A DNA stretch of 64,000 bases from DASZUK01 sp963745595 (GCA_963745595.1 CAVUYB010000005.1:62001-126000); one strand, 5' to 3'; numbered from the stretch's first letter, positions 16,192 to 25,595 are shown. A program made the numbers and translations. Notes: generated from the sequence alone by a model not told the origin.

Positions 16192-18663
16192 CGGTGGTGG
16201 CCGCGGCCGAGAGCGTCGTCCGGCGCCGGATCCGGGTGACCGGCGTCGTCCAGGGCGTCGGCTTCCGGCCGTTCGTGCACCGCCTGGCGAACGGGCTCGA
16301 CCTGGCCGGCCAGGTCGGGAACGACGTCGACGGCGTGTTCGTCGAGGTCGAGGGCCGCGGGGCCGACGTCGAGACGTTCGTCGAGCGCGTGACGACCGAC
16401 GCCCCGCCGCTCGCCCGCGTCCACCGCGTCACGTCGACCGTCGTGCCGGCCCGCGGCGAGCGCGGGTTCCGCATCGTCGACAGCCGGGCCCGGGGGCCCG
16501 GTGCGGACGTTCGTCTCGCCGGACGTCGCGGTCTGCGCCGACTGCCTCGCCGAGCTGTTCGACCCCCACGACCGGCGGTACCGCTACCCGTTCGTCAACT
16601 GTACGAACTGCGGGCCGCGGTTCACCATCACCGTCCGTCTGCCGTACGACCGGCCGAACACGACGATGGCTGGCTTCGATCTCTGTCCGGATTGCCGCCG
16701 CGACTACGACGACCCGGCCGACCGCCGCTTCCACGCTCAGCCCGTTGCCTGTGCCACCTGCGGCCCCCGCCTCTGGTTCGACGGCCCGCAAGGGCCGGTC
16801 GACGGCACCGACCCGGCCCTGGCCGCGGCCCAGTCGGTCCTGGCCGGCGGCGGGATCGTCGCCGTCAAGGGTCTCGGCGGCTACCACCTGGCCTGCGACG
16901 CCACCGACGACGCGGCGGTCGACCGCCTCCGGCGACGCAAGCAGCGGCCGCACAGGCCTTCGCGGTCATGGTCCGCGACGTCGCCGTCGGCCGACGGCTG
17001 GCCCGGATCGACGCGACCGAGGCCGCGGTCCTCGCCGGCTGCGCCGCGCCGATCGTCCTGGTCGACCGGCTGGCGTGCTCGGTGCTGTCGGCGTCGGTGC
17101 TGTCGGCGTCGGAGTTGGCGCCGTCGGAGTTGGCGCCATCGAGTTGGCGCCGTCGGTGGCGCCGGGCAACCCGCGCCTCGGCGTCTTCCTCCCGTACACC
17201 CCGCTCCACCATCTGCTCTTCCGGCCGGTGCCCGGCGCCGACGCGCCGGCCCCGGACGCCCTGGTCATGACCAGTGGGAACCTGAGCGACGAACCGATCT
17301 GCACCGACGCGGCCGACGCCCGCCGGCGGCTGGGGCGGATCGCCGACGGCTGGCTCGACCACGACCGCCCGATCCACGTGCCCTGCGACGACTCCGTCGT
17401 CGGGTGGCGACAGGGGAGGAGCGACCCGTCCGCCGGTCCCGCGGCTACGCGCCACTGCCCGTCGAGCTGCCCTTCGACGTGCCACCGTTGCTCGCCACCG
17501 GCGGCGAGCTGAAGAACACCTTCTGTCTGGCGGCCGGACGCGACGCATGGATGAGCCAGCACGTCGGCGACATGGGGAGCGTCGAGACGCTGGCCGCGTT
17601 CGAACGTTCGACCCGGCAGTTCACCCGGATCTACGACGTCGTCCCCGGACGGACCGTCACCGACGCCCATCCCGGCTACCAGGTTCGCCGGTGGGCCGAC
17701 GAGCGGGCCGGTCGTCCGGTCGACGTGGTCCAGCATCACCACGCCCATGTGGCCTCGCTGATGGTCGAGCACCACGTCGGCGCCGGGGAGCGGGTGATCG
17801 GCATCGCCTTCGACGGCACCGGCTACGGGCCGGACGGCGCCATCTGGGGAGGCGAGATCCTCGTCGCCGGCTACCGGCGGTTCGAGCGGGCCGGTCACCT
17901 GCGGTACGTGCGGCTCCCCGGCGGCGACGCCGCCGTCCGCCGGCCCTACCGGATGGCGCTGGCCCATCTCCGGGCGGCCGGCATCGAGTGGTCACCCGAC
18001 CTCCCGCCGGTGCGGGTCGCCTCGGCGCCGGAGCGGGCGACCATCGCCCGCCAGCTCGACCGGGAGTCCGGCGGCGTCCCGACGTCGAGCGTCGGGCGGC
18101 TCTTCGACGCGGTCAGCTCACTGCTCGACGTCTGCCACGTCGTGTCGTACGAGGCCCAGGCGGCCATCGAGCTGGAGGCGCTGGCCGCCCCTTGTCTCGA
18201 CCGGGCGGCCGGGTACCGGATCGCGGTGGTCGGCGGCGAGCTCGACCCGACCCCCCTCCTGTGGTCGATCGCCGCCGACCTCCGCAACCACCGGCCGGCG
18301 GGCGAGATCGCCGCCGGGTTCCACGTGGCGCTGGCCCGGGCGGTCGCCCGGGTCGCCGCCGACGTCCGGTCCCGCACCGGCATCGACCGCGTCGGGTTGA
18401 CCGGCGGGGTCTTCCAGAACGGCCTCCTCGTCCGGGTGGCCCGGGACGAGCTCGTCCGGCTCGGGTTCCGCGTGCTCACCCACCGGACCGTCCCGCCCAA
18501 CGACGGCGGCCTGGCCCTCGGGCAGGTGGCCGTTGCCGGCTGTCCGGCCGGCCCGGCGGAGGCAGCCGGCTGTCCGGCCGGGCGGCGGAGGAGGAAGGGT
18601 GACCGTGCCGGCGCCGGCCGTCCGGGCCGAGGCCGAGGCCGGCCAGGCCCAGGCCCAGGCTGA
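16188..18663 (+). CDS. hypF: Carbamoyltransferase HypF, interrupted by four frame breaks
   Basis: HypF makes the thiocarboxamide that becomes cyanide on HypE. All domains are present but spread over frames: acylphosphatase (TGVVQGVGFRPFVHRLA, 16188-16490); zinc fingers (CADCLAELFDPHDRRYRYPFV and CPDCRRDYDDP, 16495-16940); YrdC-like region (KPFAVMVRD-type, 16945-17150, then LGVFLPYTPLHHLL to HVPCDDSVV, 17150-17410); and a Kae1-like domain (GYAPLPVELP to GGVFQNGLL, 17410-18600). Breaks fall near 16490 (in GGGGG), 16945, 17150 (in a 15-nt repeat) and 17415. Each is fixed by one base. Strong conservation on both sides of each break favours sequencing error. The natural end may be a stop near 18600. 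Confidence 0.85.
17091..17166 (+). repeat. 15-nt tandem repeats inside hypF
   Basis: Two copies of GTGCTGTCGGCGTCG are followed by GAGTTGGCGCCGTCG, GAGTTGGCGCCATCG and a shortened third copy. One frame break of hypF falls inside the shortened copy, consistent with repeat slippage in the cell or in the assembly. Confidence 0.8.
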
Positions 18664-19354
18664 GGCCGTGGCCGGCGGGCTGGCGATCGCCGCGTGGTCG
18701 CTGGCCCGCCGGTTCGCCGCCGGGGCCACCATGTGGTGCGTGGCGCCGCGGTGGCCGAGCCACGGGCGTCACGTCGCCGTCGAGTTCGTCCACCCGGTCA
18801 TCGTCGGCAAGCGGGCCCTGCCGGCCGTCGACGTCGACGCCGCCGACCCGACCGCCGCCCTGCGCCTGCTCGCCCGGCCGGGCGACGTGCTGCTCGTCGT
18901 CGGGCCGACCGACGAACCGACCGTCGATCTCCTGCGACGGGCGGAGGCCTGGGGCCTCACTCGGATCTGGCTCGGGGCCGGCCCCCGCCCACCGACCGGC
19001 TCGGCGGAGCATGTCGTCTGGTGGGGCGACGTCGACCCGGACCTCGCCGCCCGGTCGGGCAACGTCGTCCTCCTCTACCACCTGTTGTGGGAGCTGACCC
19101 ACGTCGTGTTCGAGCACCCCGGCCTGCTCGCGGCCGAGTCGGACGGCCCCGACGAGGTGTGCGTCACCTGTGCGGACGAGGGCGAGGTGGCCGAGGTGCG
19201 GGCGATCGACGCCGGCGGCCGGGCCGACGTGCTGGTCGCCGGTCGCCCGGACGCCGTCGACGTCAGCCTGGTCGGCGCGGTCGTCCCCGGCGATCTCCTG
19301 CTCGTGCACGCCGGGGTGGCGCTCTCGTTGCTCGGGAAAGACGCCCGGGCATGA
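18599..19354 (+). CDS. SIS-like domain fused to a second HypC/HupF-like domain
   Basis: A product of 251 residues. Residues about 20-170 look like a degenerate SIS or GmhA-like Rossmann domain (VLLVVGPTDEPTVDLLRRAEAWG, NVVLLYHLLWELTHVVFEHPG). Residues 180-240 resemble HypC: CVTCADEGEVAEV with a Cys at the place of the HypC Cys2, then VVPGDLLLVHAGVALSLL. GGAGGAGGAAGG precedes the GTG at 18599; a GTG at 18605 is an alternative. The next gene encodes a full SIS domain. The protein may be a special chaperone for the large subunit. The combination is known from related hydrogenase loci but has no assigned role. Confidence 0.72.
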   Translation: MTVPAPAVRAEAEAGQAQAQAEAVAGGLAIAAWSLARRFAAGATMWCVAPRWPSHGRHVAVEFVHPVIVGKRALPAVDVDAADPTAALRLLARPGDVLLVVGPTDEPTVDLLRRAEAWGLTRIWLGAGPRPPTGSAEHVVWWGDVDPDLAARSGNVVLLYHLLWELTHVVFEHPGLLAAESDGPDEVCVTCADEGEVAEVRAIDAGGRADVLVAGRPDAVDVSLVGAVVPGDLLLVHAGVALSLLGKDARA

Positions 19355-20010
19355 GCGCCGAGCCGACGAGCTTCCTCTACCCGTTCATCGAGGCGGAGGA
19401 GCGCGACGCTTCGGACCTTCTCGCCGACCTGGCCCGGTCGGCGCAGGCCAAGATCGCCGAAAGCGAGGCCCTGCGGGCCGAGACGCTCGACCGTCTCGGC
19501 CCTTGTCTGGCCGAGGCGGCCCGGTCGATGGCCGACCGGTTCCGGGCGGGCGGCCGTCTCTTCGCTTTCGGCAACGGCGGCAGCGCCACCGACGCCGAGG
19601 GGATGGTCGAGCTCTTCCGCGACCCGCCCGGCGGCCGCCCCCTGCCGGCGATCTCACTGGTCGACGACCGGGCGGTGCTGACCGCGTTGGCCAACGACGT
19701 CGGCTTCGAGCTCGTCTTCTCCCGCCAGCTGATCGCCCACGCCCGACCGGGCGACATGGCCGTCGGGTTCTCGACCAGCGGAAGCTCGCCCAACGTCCTG
19801 CGAGCCCTCGGCGAGGCGGCCGGACGGCAGCTCCTGACGATCGGCTTCAGCGGTTACGACGGCGGCGCCCTCGCCCGCAGCGACGACGTCCGCTACCGCC
19901 TGGTCGTGCGGTCCGACAGCGTCCACCGCATTCAGGAGACCCAGTCGGCGCTCGTGCTCGAGCTCTGGCAGGCCGTGCAGCGATCGATCGACGAAGGGAG
20001 CACTCGATGA
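19351..20010 (+). CDS. SIS-domain (GmhA-like) protein of hydrogenase locus
   Basis: A product of 219 residues. The phosphosugar-binding SIS fold is shown by LFAFGNGGSATDAEGMVELF, MAVGFSTSGSSPNVLRALG and HRIQETQSALVLELW, as in sedoheptulose-7-phosphate isomerase GmhA. No lipopolysaccharide genes are near. Translational overlap with the HypC-like fusion and with hypE ties it to hydrogenase maturation instead. Its ligand is unknown; it could bind a nucleotide-sugar-like cofactor or serve as a scaffold. Confidence 0.8.
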   Translation: MSAEPTSFLYPFIEAEERDASDLLADLARSAQAKIAESEALRAETLDRLGPCLAEAARSMADRFRAGGRLFAFGNGGSATDAEGMVELFRDPPGGRPLPAISLVDDRAVLTALANDVGFELVFSRQLIAHARPGDMAVGFSTSGSSPNVLRALGEAAGRQLLTIGFSGYDGGALARSDDVRYRLVVRSDSVHRIQETQSALVLELWQAVQRSIDEGSTR

Positions 20011-21110
20011 CCGACGTCGTCCCGGTGCCGGCCGCCACCGGACGGGAAGCCGCGGTCTTCGACCGCATCGAGGCGTTCCGTCGCCGCCGACCGCGCCTGG
20101 CGGACGACGTCGTCACCCTGGCCCACGGAGCCGGTGGCAAGGCGTCGGCTGCGCTGCTCGACGCGGTCTTTCTACCGGCCTTCTCGAACGACGTTCTGGC
20201 CGCTCGGACCGACGCGGCCGAGATGGTGCTGCCGTCCGGTGAGCGCTTGGCGTTCACCACCGACTCGTTCGTCGTCAAGCCGTTGGTCTTCCCCGGCGGT
20301 TCCGCCGGCCACCTGGCCGTCCACGGGACGGTCAACGACCTGGCCATGGTCGGCGCCCGTCCGATCGCCCTGTCGGCGGCCTTCGTCTTGGAGGAGGGCT
20401 TCCCCGTCGAGTCGCTCCGCCAGGTCGTCGCCGACATGGCCGAGGCGGCGGCTGACGTCGGCGTCCCGGTCGTGACCGGCGACACCAAGGTCGTCGACCA
20501 CGGCGCGGCCGACGGCATGTACCTGACGACCTCGGGCGTCGGGATCATCCCCCGCGGCCGGCGGCTCGCCGCCGCCGACGTCGCCGTGGGCGACGTGGTC
20601 CTCGTCTCGGGCACCGTCGGCGACCACGGCACCGCGGTCATGCTGGCCCGGGGCGACCTGGCGCTCGAAGCCGAGATCGTCTCCGACACGGCCCCCTTGG
20701 CGGACCTGATGGAGTGCCTGTTGGCGGCCGCGCCGTCGACCCGGTGGCTGCGGGACGCCACCCGTGGGGGGATCGGGACGGTCTGCAACGAGCTGGTGAA
20801 GGAGTGCAACCTGACGGTCGTGCTCGAAGAGTCGGCGCTGCCGGTCCGTCCGGCGGTGGCCGCGGCGTGCGAGCTCCTCGGTATCGACCCGCTCTACGTG
20901 GCGAACGAGGGCAAGCTCGTCGCCGTCGTCGGCCCCGACGATGCCGACGCCGCGCTGGCCGCGCTCCGTGCCCACCCGCTCGGCCGCGACGCGGCGCGGA
21001 TCGGCGAGATCGTCGCCGAACCCCCCGGCATCGTGGTGCTCGTCACGCCGTTGGGCGGCACCCGGATCGTCGACATGCTGGTCGGCGACCCGCTGCCGCG
21101 GATCTGCTGA
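20007..21110 (+). CDS. hypE: Carbamoyl-dehydratase HypE
   Basis: A product of 367 residues, normal length, with an N-terminal extension of about 35 residues. HypE signatures are HGAGGKASAALLD, FTTDSFVVKPLVFPGG, HGTVNDLAMVGARP, TGDTKVVDHG and LRDATRGGIGT. The protein ends DPLPRIC, the tail whose final Cys is converted to thiocyanate. It is the last clear member of the hydrogenase operon and overlaps the SIS gene by ATGA. Confidence 0.96.
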   Translation: MTDVVPVPAATGREAAVFDRIEAFRRRRPRLADDVVTLAHGAGGKASAALLDAVFLPAFSNDVLAARTDAAEMVLPSGERLAFTTDSFVVKPLVFPGGSAGHLAVHGTVNDLAMVGARPIALSAAFVLEEGFPVESLRQVVADMAEAAADVGVPVVTGDTKVVDHGAADGMYLTTSGVGIIPRGRRLAAADVAVGDVVLVSGTVGDHGTAVMLARGDLALEAEIVSDTAPLADLMECLLAAAPSTRWLRDATRGGIGTVCNELVKECNLTVVLEESALPVRPAVAAACELLGIDPLYVANEGKLVAVVGPDDADAALAALRAHPLGRDAARIGEIVAEPPGIVVLVTPLGGTRIVDMLVGDPLPRIC

Positions 21111-21237
21111 GACGGGCCCCGACCTCGGCCACACCCTCGGCCGCCGCGGCCGGCCGGCACCCGCTCGCCGGGCCGTGCCGCCGACCGGTGCGGCTATGTT
21201 CGGCGGCCTCAACCGCGACCGATCGAGAGCGCTGCCG

Positions 21238-21996
21238 ATGCCGTCCTGTCTGGTTGTCCAGCACGTCGAGCCCGAGGGTCCCTACGCGATCGGTGACGCG
21301 CTCGCCGCCGCCGGCATCGACGTCGTGCGATGTCGCACCTACGCCGGCGAGCCGTTGCCCGGGCGGGCCAGCGACTTCGACGGCCTGGTCGTCATGGGCG
21401 GACCGATGTCGGCCGTCAGCGACGTCGGCTTTCCGACCCGCCGCCAGGAGATCGCGCTCGTGGCCGACGCCCTCGACGTCGCGCTGCCGACGCTCGGTGT
21501 GTGCCTCGGCTCCCAGCTGCTGGCCGTCGCCGCCGGCGGGCGCGTGATGGCCGGTCGGGCCGGCCTCGAGGTCGGGTGGGCGCCGGTCCGCGTCGACGCG
21601 GCGGCGGCCGACGACCCGCTCTTCTCGACCGTCCCGACCGAGCTGACGGTGCTCCACTGGCACGGCGACACGTACGAGCTCCCGTCAGGGGCCGTGCCGC
21701 TGGCGTCGAGCGCGTCCTACGCCCAGCAGGCCTTCCGGGTCGGTGACCGGGCGTGGGGCCTGCAGTTCCACGTCGAGGTCGACCAGATCGCGGTCGACGC
21801 GTTCGTCGAGGCCTTCGGCGACGACGCGGTGGCCGCCGGCACGACGCCGGAGGCGATCCGGGCCGCCACGCCGGGTGCGCTCGCCGCCCTGGCGCCCTAT
21901 CGCCGCGCCATGCTCGCCCGTTTCGCCGCCCTGGTGGCCGCCGATGATCGAACCGCCGGGAGCGGGGGAGTGGACCAGCTGGCCGACCGGGCCTGA
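21238..21996 (+). CDS. Class I glutamine amidotransferase-like protein
   Basis: A product of 252 residues. The catalytic triad of class I amidotransferases is visible: Cys in GVCLGSQLLA, and His and Glu in LQFHVEVD. An upstream GGPMSA oxyanion strand is also present. It looks like the stand-alone GMP synthase-like group that hydrolyses glutamine or gamma-glutamyl compounds; no synthetase domain follows. TATGTT at 21194-21199 could be its -10 box, which supports the ATG at 21238 over the ATG at 21196. Its link to the hydrogenase is uncertain. Confidence 0.8.
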   Translation: MPSCLVVQHVEPEGPYAIGDALAAAGIDVVRCRTYAGEPLPGRASDFDGLVVMGGPMSAVSDVGFPTRRQEIALVADALDVALPTLGVCLGSQLLAVAAGGRVMAGRAGLEVGWAPVRVDAAAADDPLFSTVPTELTVLHWHGDTYELPSGAVPLASSASYAQQAFRVGDRAWGLQFHVEVDQIAVDAFVEAFGDDAVAAGTTPEAIRAATPGALAALAPYRRAMLARFAALVAADDRTAGSGGVDQLADRA

Positions 21997-22046
21997 GCTG
22001 CCCGCCCCTGAGCTTGCCCACCCCTGAGCTGCCCGGCCCCTGAGCC
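21992..22046 (+). repeat. Imperfect 15-16-nt repeats starting at a stop codon
   Basis: Four units of the form CCTGAGCTGCCCGCC run from the stop codon of the amidotransferase gene into the intergenic region. Each unit repeats the TGA. The remaining sequence to 22126 holds no gene. Confidence 0.75.
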
Positions 22047-22126
22047 ACGCCGCCCGAGCGGCCCGGCCCTTTGTGTCCGGCGCGTGAATTGGGGCAACAA
22101 AGGTTGTCTCTGAGGCATCGTCGCCG

Positions 22127-22132
22127 TAGGGT
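22127..22132 (+). promoter_or_regulatory. -10 box of a leaderless gene (TAGGGT)
   Basis: TAGGGT followed by 6 nt and the ATG at 22139. There is no ribosome site. The same arrangement occurs before four other genes in the window. Confidence 0.5.
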
Positions 22133-22138
22133 CATCGC

Positions 22139-22718
22139 ATGGCGGTCGGAACGGACGCAGTACTGACGTCGATCGGGGAGTCGCTCCGGGCGGCGCGCGA
22201 ACAGCAGGGGCTGACCCTCGAGGAGGCCGCGGCGCGCTCGGGCATCTCGAAGTCCCACCTGTCGAGGCTCGAGTCGTCGGAGCGCCAGCCGTCGGTGGCG
22301 TCGCTGCTCGCCTTGGCCGGCCGCGTTCGGCGTGACGGTCGGCACCCTGTTCGGCGAAACGGCGGGCCCGATGCCGCTGGGCATCTCGCCACCGGATGCT
22401 CCCCGGCGGGAGTCCAACGGGCTGACCATCACCGCGTGCAGCGGGTACGCCGGCTCGAGCGTCATCGACGCGCTGCGGGTCACGGTCAGCCCGGACCGCC
22501 CGGCCCCGGCGCCGGCTCGCCACCCCGGCGAGGAGTGGCTGTACGTGCTGGGCGGCACGCTCCGGCTCGAGTACGACGACGAGATCCACTTCCTCGAGGC
22601 CGGTTCGGCCGCGCATTTCAACGCCGAGGTGCCGCATCGCCTGGGAGCGGAGCGCACCGCCGCCGAAGTGCTCCTCGTGGCGGCCAAACCGGCGCGCAAC
22701 CTGCACAACATCCACTGA
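22139..22718 (+). CDS. XRE-family regulator with cupin domain, frameshifted near 22322
   Basis: Residues 1-60 are a helix-turn-helix of the XRE type (LRAAREQQGLTLEEAAARSGISKSHLSRLESSERQPSV). The frame is then lost at GGCCGGCC and resumes one base on (GVTVGTLFGE). The C-terminal part is a small cupin (HPGEEWLYVLGGTLRLEYDDEIHFLEAGSAAHF). Regulators of this build control amino acid and amine metabolism genes in many bacteria. The neighbours here, an M24 peptidase and an APC permease, suit that. Removing one G near 22322 gives an intact protein of about 192 residues. Confidence 0.78.
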
Positions 22719-22780
22719 ACCCTGACAAGCACTGAGCCCTGACATCCACTGATCCCTGACAAGCACTGAGCCCTGACAAG
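22713..22780 (+). repeat. Four 17-nt repeats starting at a stop codon
   Basis: The unit CACTGA-x-CCCTGACA-xx is repeated four times. The first copy supplies the last His codon and stop of the cupin gene. The array runs to the ribosome site (GGAGG) of the next gene. Confidence 0.9.
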
Positions 22781-22789
22781 GAGGAAGCA

Positions 22790-23494
22790 ATGACGATGAC
22801 CGACGTCAGCACCATCGAGGGCACCGGGAGCGGTTTCGACCTCGACGGCTTCATGGCCGTGCGGGCCCGGACGCGTCGGGCCGTGCACCTGATCGCCGAC
22901 CAGCTCACCCCCGGCCTCTCCGAGGAGCAGGCCAAGGAGATCGCCCGGACGACGCTGTCGGCGCTCGAGATGCGCCGCGGCTGGCACCACATCATCGTGC
23001 GCTGCGGTTCGAACACGACCAAGGACTTCATGGAGCGGTCCGAGCCCGGCGTCGTCCTCGGCGAGAACGACATCTTCTTCGTCGACATCGGCCCGGTCTA
23101 CGGCGACTTCGAGGGCGACGCCGGCGACACCTTCGTCTTCGGGGACGACCCGCGCCACCTCAAGGCCCAGCGCGACGTCCGCGAGATCTGGGAGATCGTC
23201 CGGGCCAAGTGGCTGGCCGAACGGGTCACCGGCGTCGAGCTCTACGAGTTCGCGGTCGAGACGACCGAGTGGTTCGGCTGGCAGCTGAACATGGACCTCT
23301 CCGGTCACCGCCTGTCCGACTACCCGCACTCGGCCCACTACGACGGACCGCTGGCCGAGGTCGGCTTCGCGCCGAACCCGAACCTGTGGGTGCTCGAGAT
23401 CGCCATCGCCGACCGCGACAAGACGTTCGGGGCCTTCTACGAGGATCTCCTGCTCGAGGACCAGTCCTTCCCCGAGGGAACCGTCCCTTCGTAG
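22790..23494 (+). CDS. M24-family metallopeptidase-like protein
   Basis: A product of 234 residues with the pita-bread fold of methionine aminopeptidase, prolidase and creatinase. Putative metal ligands are the Asp residues in FFVDIGPVYGDFEGDAGDTF, His in LSGHRLSD, and acidic residues in LWVLEIAIADRD and near the C-terminus. No N-terminal creatinase domain is present, so it is the short form. AAGGAGG lies just before the ATG. It probably hydrolyses an Xaa-Pro-type or guanidino-type substrate. Adjacent to the APC permease and XRE-cupin regulator, it may form a small amino-acid or peptide utilisation unit. Confidence 0.8.
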   Translation: MTMTDVSTIEGTGSGFDLDGFMAVRARTRRAVHLIADQLTPGLSEEQAKEIARTTLSALEMRRGWHHIIVRCGSNTTKDFMERSEPGVVLGENDIFFVDIGPVYGDFEGDAGDTFVFGDDPRHLKAQRDVREIWEIVRAKWLAERVTGVELYEFAVETTEWFGWQLNMDLSGHRLSDYPHSAHYDGPLAEVGFAPNPNLWVLEIAIADRDKTFGAFYEDLLLEDQSFPEGTVPS

Positions 23495-23792
23495 GGAGAA
23501 ATTGATAAATAGTCGGCCTTCATTGGTCGGGTATTTATCTGAATTAGAGGACCAGGAGAACGATTGGACGCTCGCGGCGATTCGCCCTCCCCGAGCGGCC
23601 GACCGCGGTACGCAACCACGTCGAAGCGCCCACTCTACGTGGGTGTTTCGACGCGCCACCGCCGGATCCTCGGCGTGCCGTCCGCGGTTTATACGCCGTT
23701 AACAGGCCAGCTATTGCAATGACGGATTCCGCGCTCAATAGTGATTGAAGCAGTAACCGTCATATCCCCCTTACGGTGTGAGGAGCAGTCCA
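23495..23792 (+). other. AT-richer intergenic region with one strong hairpin
   Basis: About 300 nt without a gene. Its first and last parts are unusually AT-rich for this genome and may hold the permease promoter. A hairpin at 23619-23653 pairs CGTCGAAGCGCCCAC with GTGGGTGTTTCGACG (13 of 15 positions matched); no T-run follows it. Confidence 0.6.
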
Positions 23793-25364
23793 GTGAGCAC
23801 CATCGAGGCAACCAGACCACCGGCCACGGCCGCCGCCCCCGAGAGTGGTGGCCGCTCGGGCCTACGCTCCCGAGCCCTGGGGTTCCCGACCGTCCTGGCC
23901 CAATCCGTCGCGCTCATCTCGCCCACGATGACGGCGGTACTGATCATCCCGCTCTGCTTCGGCGACGCTGGCGAGGGGACCTGGCTGGCCTACGCCTTCG
24001 GGACGCTGATGCTGCTCTTCGTCGTGTTCTGCTTGAACCAGTTCGCCAAGCGGTCGGCGCTCCCGGGTTCGATGTACGGCTACACGGCCAAGGGCCTCGG
24101 CCCCGTCGCCGGGGTCATGTCCGGCTGGTCGCTGATCTGGTGCTACCTGTTCATCGGCATCGCCGGTCTCACCGGGTTCTCCATCTTCGCCGCCCAGCTG
24201 TTCTCCTCCATGGGCGTGCACGGCGCCATCCCCCCGGTGCTCTTCTTCTGCGTGTCGGCCGCCGTGTGCTGGTTCATCGCCTACAAGGACATCAAGATCT
24301 CGTCGCTGCTGACCCTGCTGTTCGAGGGGGCGTCCGTCGCCTGCATCACGGCCCTGGCCTGCGTGATCCTGTTCAAGCACGGCTTCACGGTCGACACGGC
24401 CCAGCTCAAGGTGCAGGGGCTGACGGTGCACGACCTCAGCCTGGCGGTGGTGATCACCGTCTTCTCTCTGGTCGGGTTCGAGAGCGCCACCACGCTCGGT
24501 GGCGAAGCCCGCAAGCCGCTGCGGAACATCCCGAGGGCGGTGATCGCCAGCCTGCTCATCACCGGCGCCTTCATGGTCTTCATGAGCTACGTGGAGGTCT
24601 TCGGCGCCTCCCACGCCCACCTGGACCTGGCCAGCCTGGCGGCGCCGCTGACCGTCCTGTCCAAGGCCTACGGGGTGGCCTGGTTCAAGGTACCGGTGGC
24701 CATCGGGGCCATGGTGAGCTTCTTCTCGCTCACCCTCTCGTGCCTGAACGCCGGCTCCCGCATCGTCTTCGCCATGGCCCGCCACGAGGTCTTCCCGAAG
24801 CCGCTGGCCCAGACGCACCCGCGGAACCACACCCCGCACCGGGCCATCAGCGCCTTCATCCTGGTGATGCTGGCCATCCCCTGCATCCTCGAGATCTTCA
24901 CCAACCCGCTCACCACCTTCGGGGACGCCGGGACCCTGGCCGCCTTCGGCTTCCTGGTTGCCTACTACCTGATCTCGATCGCCACGCCCTTCTATCTGAA
25001 GAAGCGGGGAGAGCTGAAGCCCGGCCACGTCGTCCTGACGGTGATCGCCTGCGTCGCCCTGGCCGTGCCGACGATCGGCAGCTTCTACCCGGTGCCGGCG
25101 TTCCCGATCGACATCTTCCCGTACATCTTCTTGGCCTGGATGGCCATCGGCGGGAGCTGGCTCTACACCTTGAGCCGGCGGCAGAAGCACATGTTCGCCG
25201 CCATCGAGGTCGACCTGGAAGCCTCGATGGCCGCCTCGGTGCAGAGCCACCACGAGGAGATGGGCACGCTGGTCTCTTTCGAGCGGCCTGTCGCCCCCAC
25301 CTTCGAGCGACCGCTGGCCCCGACGTTCGAGGAGCTCGACCTCGCCCTGGAGAGCGCCAGCTGA
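23793..25364 (+). CDS. APC-superfamily amino acid permease
   Basis: A product of 523 residues with about 12 membrane helices. The first-helix region (LAQSVALISPTMTAVLIIPLC), GFESATTLGGEARKPLRNIPRAV in the middle and GSRIVFAMARHEVFPKPLAQTHPRNHTPHRA are characteristic of the APC family of amino acid/polyamine transporters. GTG 23793 is chosen over GTG 23778 because AGGAG at 23781-23785 would serve it. The C-terminal tail is soluble and contains a duplicated FERP-x-APT unit. It is probably linked to the peptidase upstream. Substrate unknown. Confidence 0.88.
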   Translation: MSTIEATRPPATAAAPESGGRSGLRSRALGFPTVLAQSVALISPTMTAVLIIPLCFGDAGEGTWLAYAFGTLMLLFVVFCLNQFAKRSALPGSMYGYTAKGLGPVAGVMSGWSLIWCYLFIGIAGLTGFSIFAAQLFSSMGVHGAIPPVLFFCVSAAVCWFIAYKDIKISSLLTLLFEGASVACITALACVILFKHGFTVDTAQLKVQGLTVHDLSLAVVITVFSLVGFESATTLGGEARKPLRNIPRAVIASLLITGAFMVFMSYVEVFGASHAHLDLASLAAPLTVLSKAYGVAWFKVPVAIGAMVSFFSLTLSCLNAGSRIVFAMARHEVFPKPLAQTHPRNHTPHRAISAFILVMLAIPCILEIFTNPLTTFGDAGTLAAFGFLVAYYLISIATPFYLKKRGELKPGHVVLTVIACVALAVPTIGSFYPVPAFPIDIFPYIFLAWMAIGGSWLYTLSRRQKHMFAAIEVDLEASMAASVQSHHEEMGTLVSFERPVAPTFERPLAPTFEELDLALESAS

Positions 25365-25372
25365 CGGGCGCC

Positions 25373-25497
25373 GTGTTACGGTGACCGCCGCAGTAAGCGA
25401 TGCCACCGAGTAGGGGAAGCCGGTCGAAGTCCGGCGCTGGTCCGCAACCGTAGGCAGCGAGCCCGAGGGCCCGTTGCGAGCCGGGATACCTCCACGG
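25373..25497 (+). ncRNA. Cobalamin riboswitch 1
   Basis: The conserved cobalamin aptamer elements are visible in order: GCCACCGAG, GGGGAAGCCGGTCGAA-x-TCCGGCGC (25419-25439), GGTCCGCAACCGT (the CCGCAAC core) and the B12-box-like GAGCCGGGATACC (25478-25490). The leader then runs about 100 nt to the secreted toroid gene. It shares with riboswitch 3 the sequence GAGCTCCCA-x-CGTCGAGACACA and a CCCGGG hairpin next to the start codon. It probably shuts off expression when adenosylcobalamin is abundant. Confidence 0.9.
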
Positions 25498-25564
25498 TGG
25501 TCGAGCTCCCAACGTCGAGACACACGGTCCGGGGCTCGGTGGTCCTCCACCACGGTGGGGTGCT

Positions 25565-25581
25565 CCCGGGTCTGGCCCGGG
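25565..25581 (+). promoter_or_regulatory. Start-proximal hairpin in riboswitch 1 leader
   Basis: CCCGGG-TCTGG-CCCGGG is followed by AAGCGAGAGAGACC and the ATG. The same element, CCCGGG-N6-CCCGGGAAGCGAG, sits at 36671-36688 before the gene of riboswitch 3. No T-run follows, so control of translation is more likely than termination. Confidence 0.5.
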
Positions 25582-25595
25582 AAGCGAGAGAGACC

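Noticed and set aside
16188..18663. hypF as a decayed pseudogene
   Set aside because: All motifs are intact, each break needs only one base, and other genes of the window show the same kind of break. Sequencing error is more likely.
23619..23653. Hairpin as rho-independent terminator
   Set aside because: No T-run follows the stem; kept only as a hairpin.
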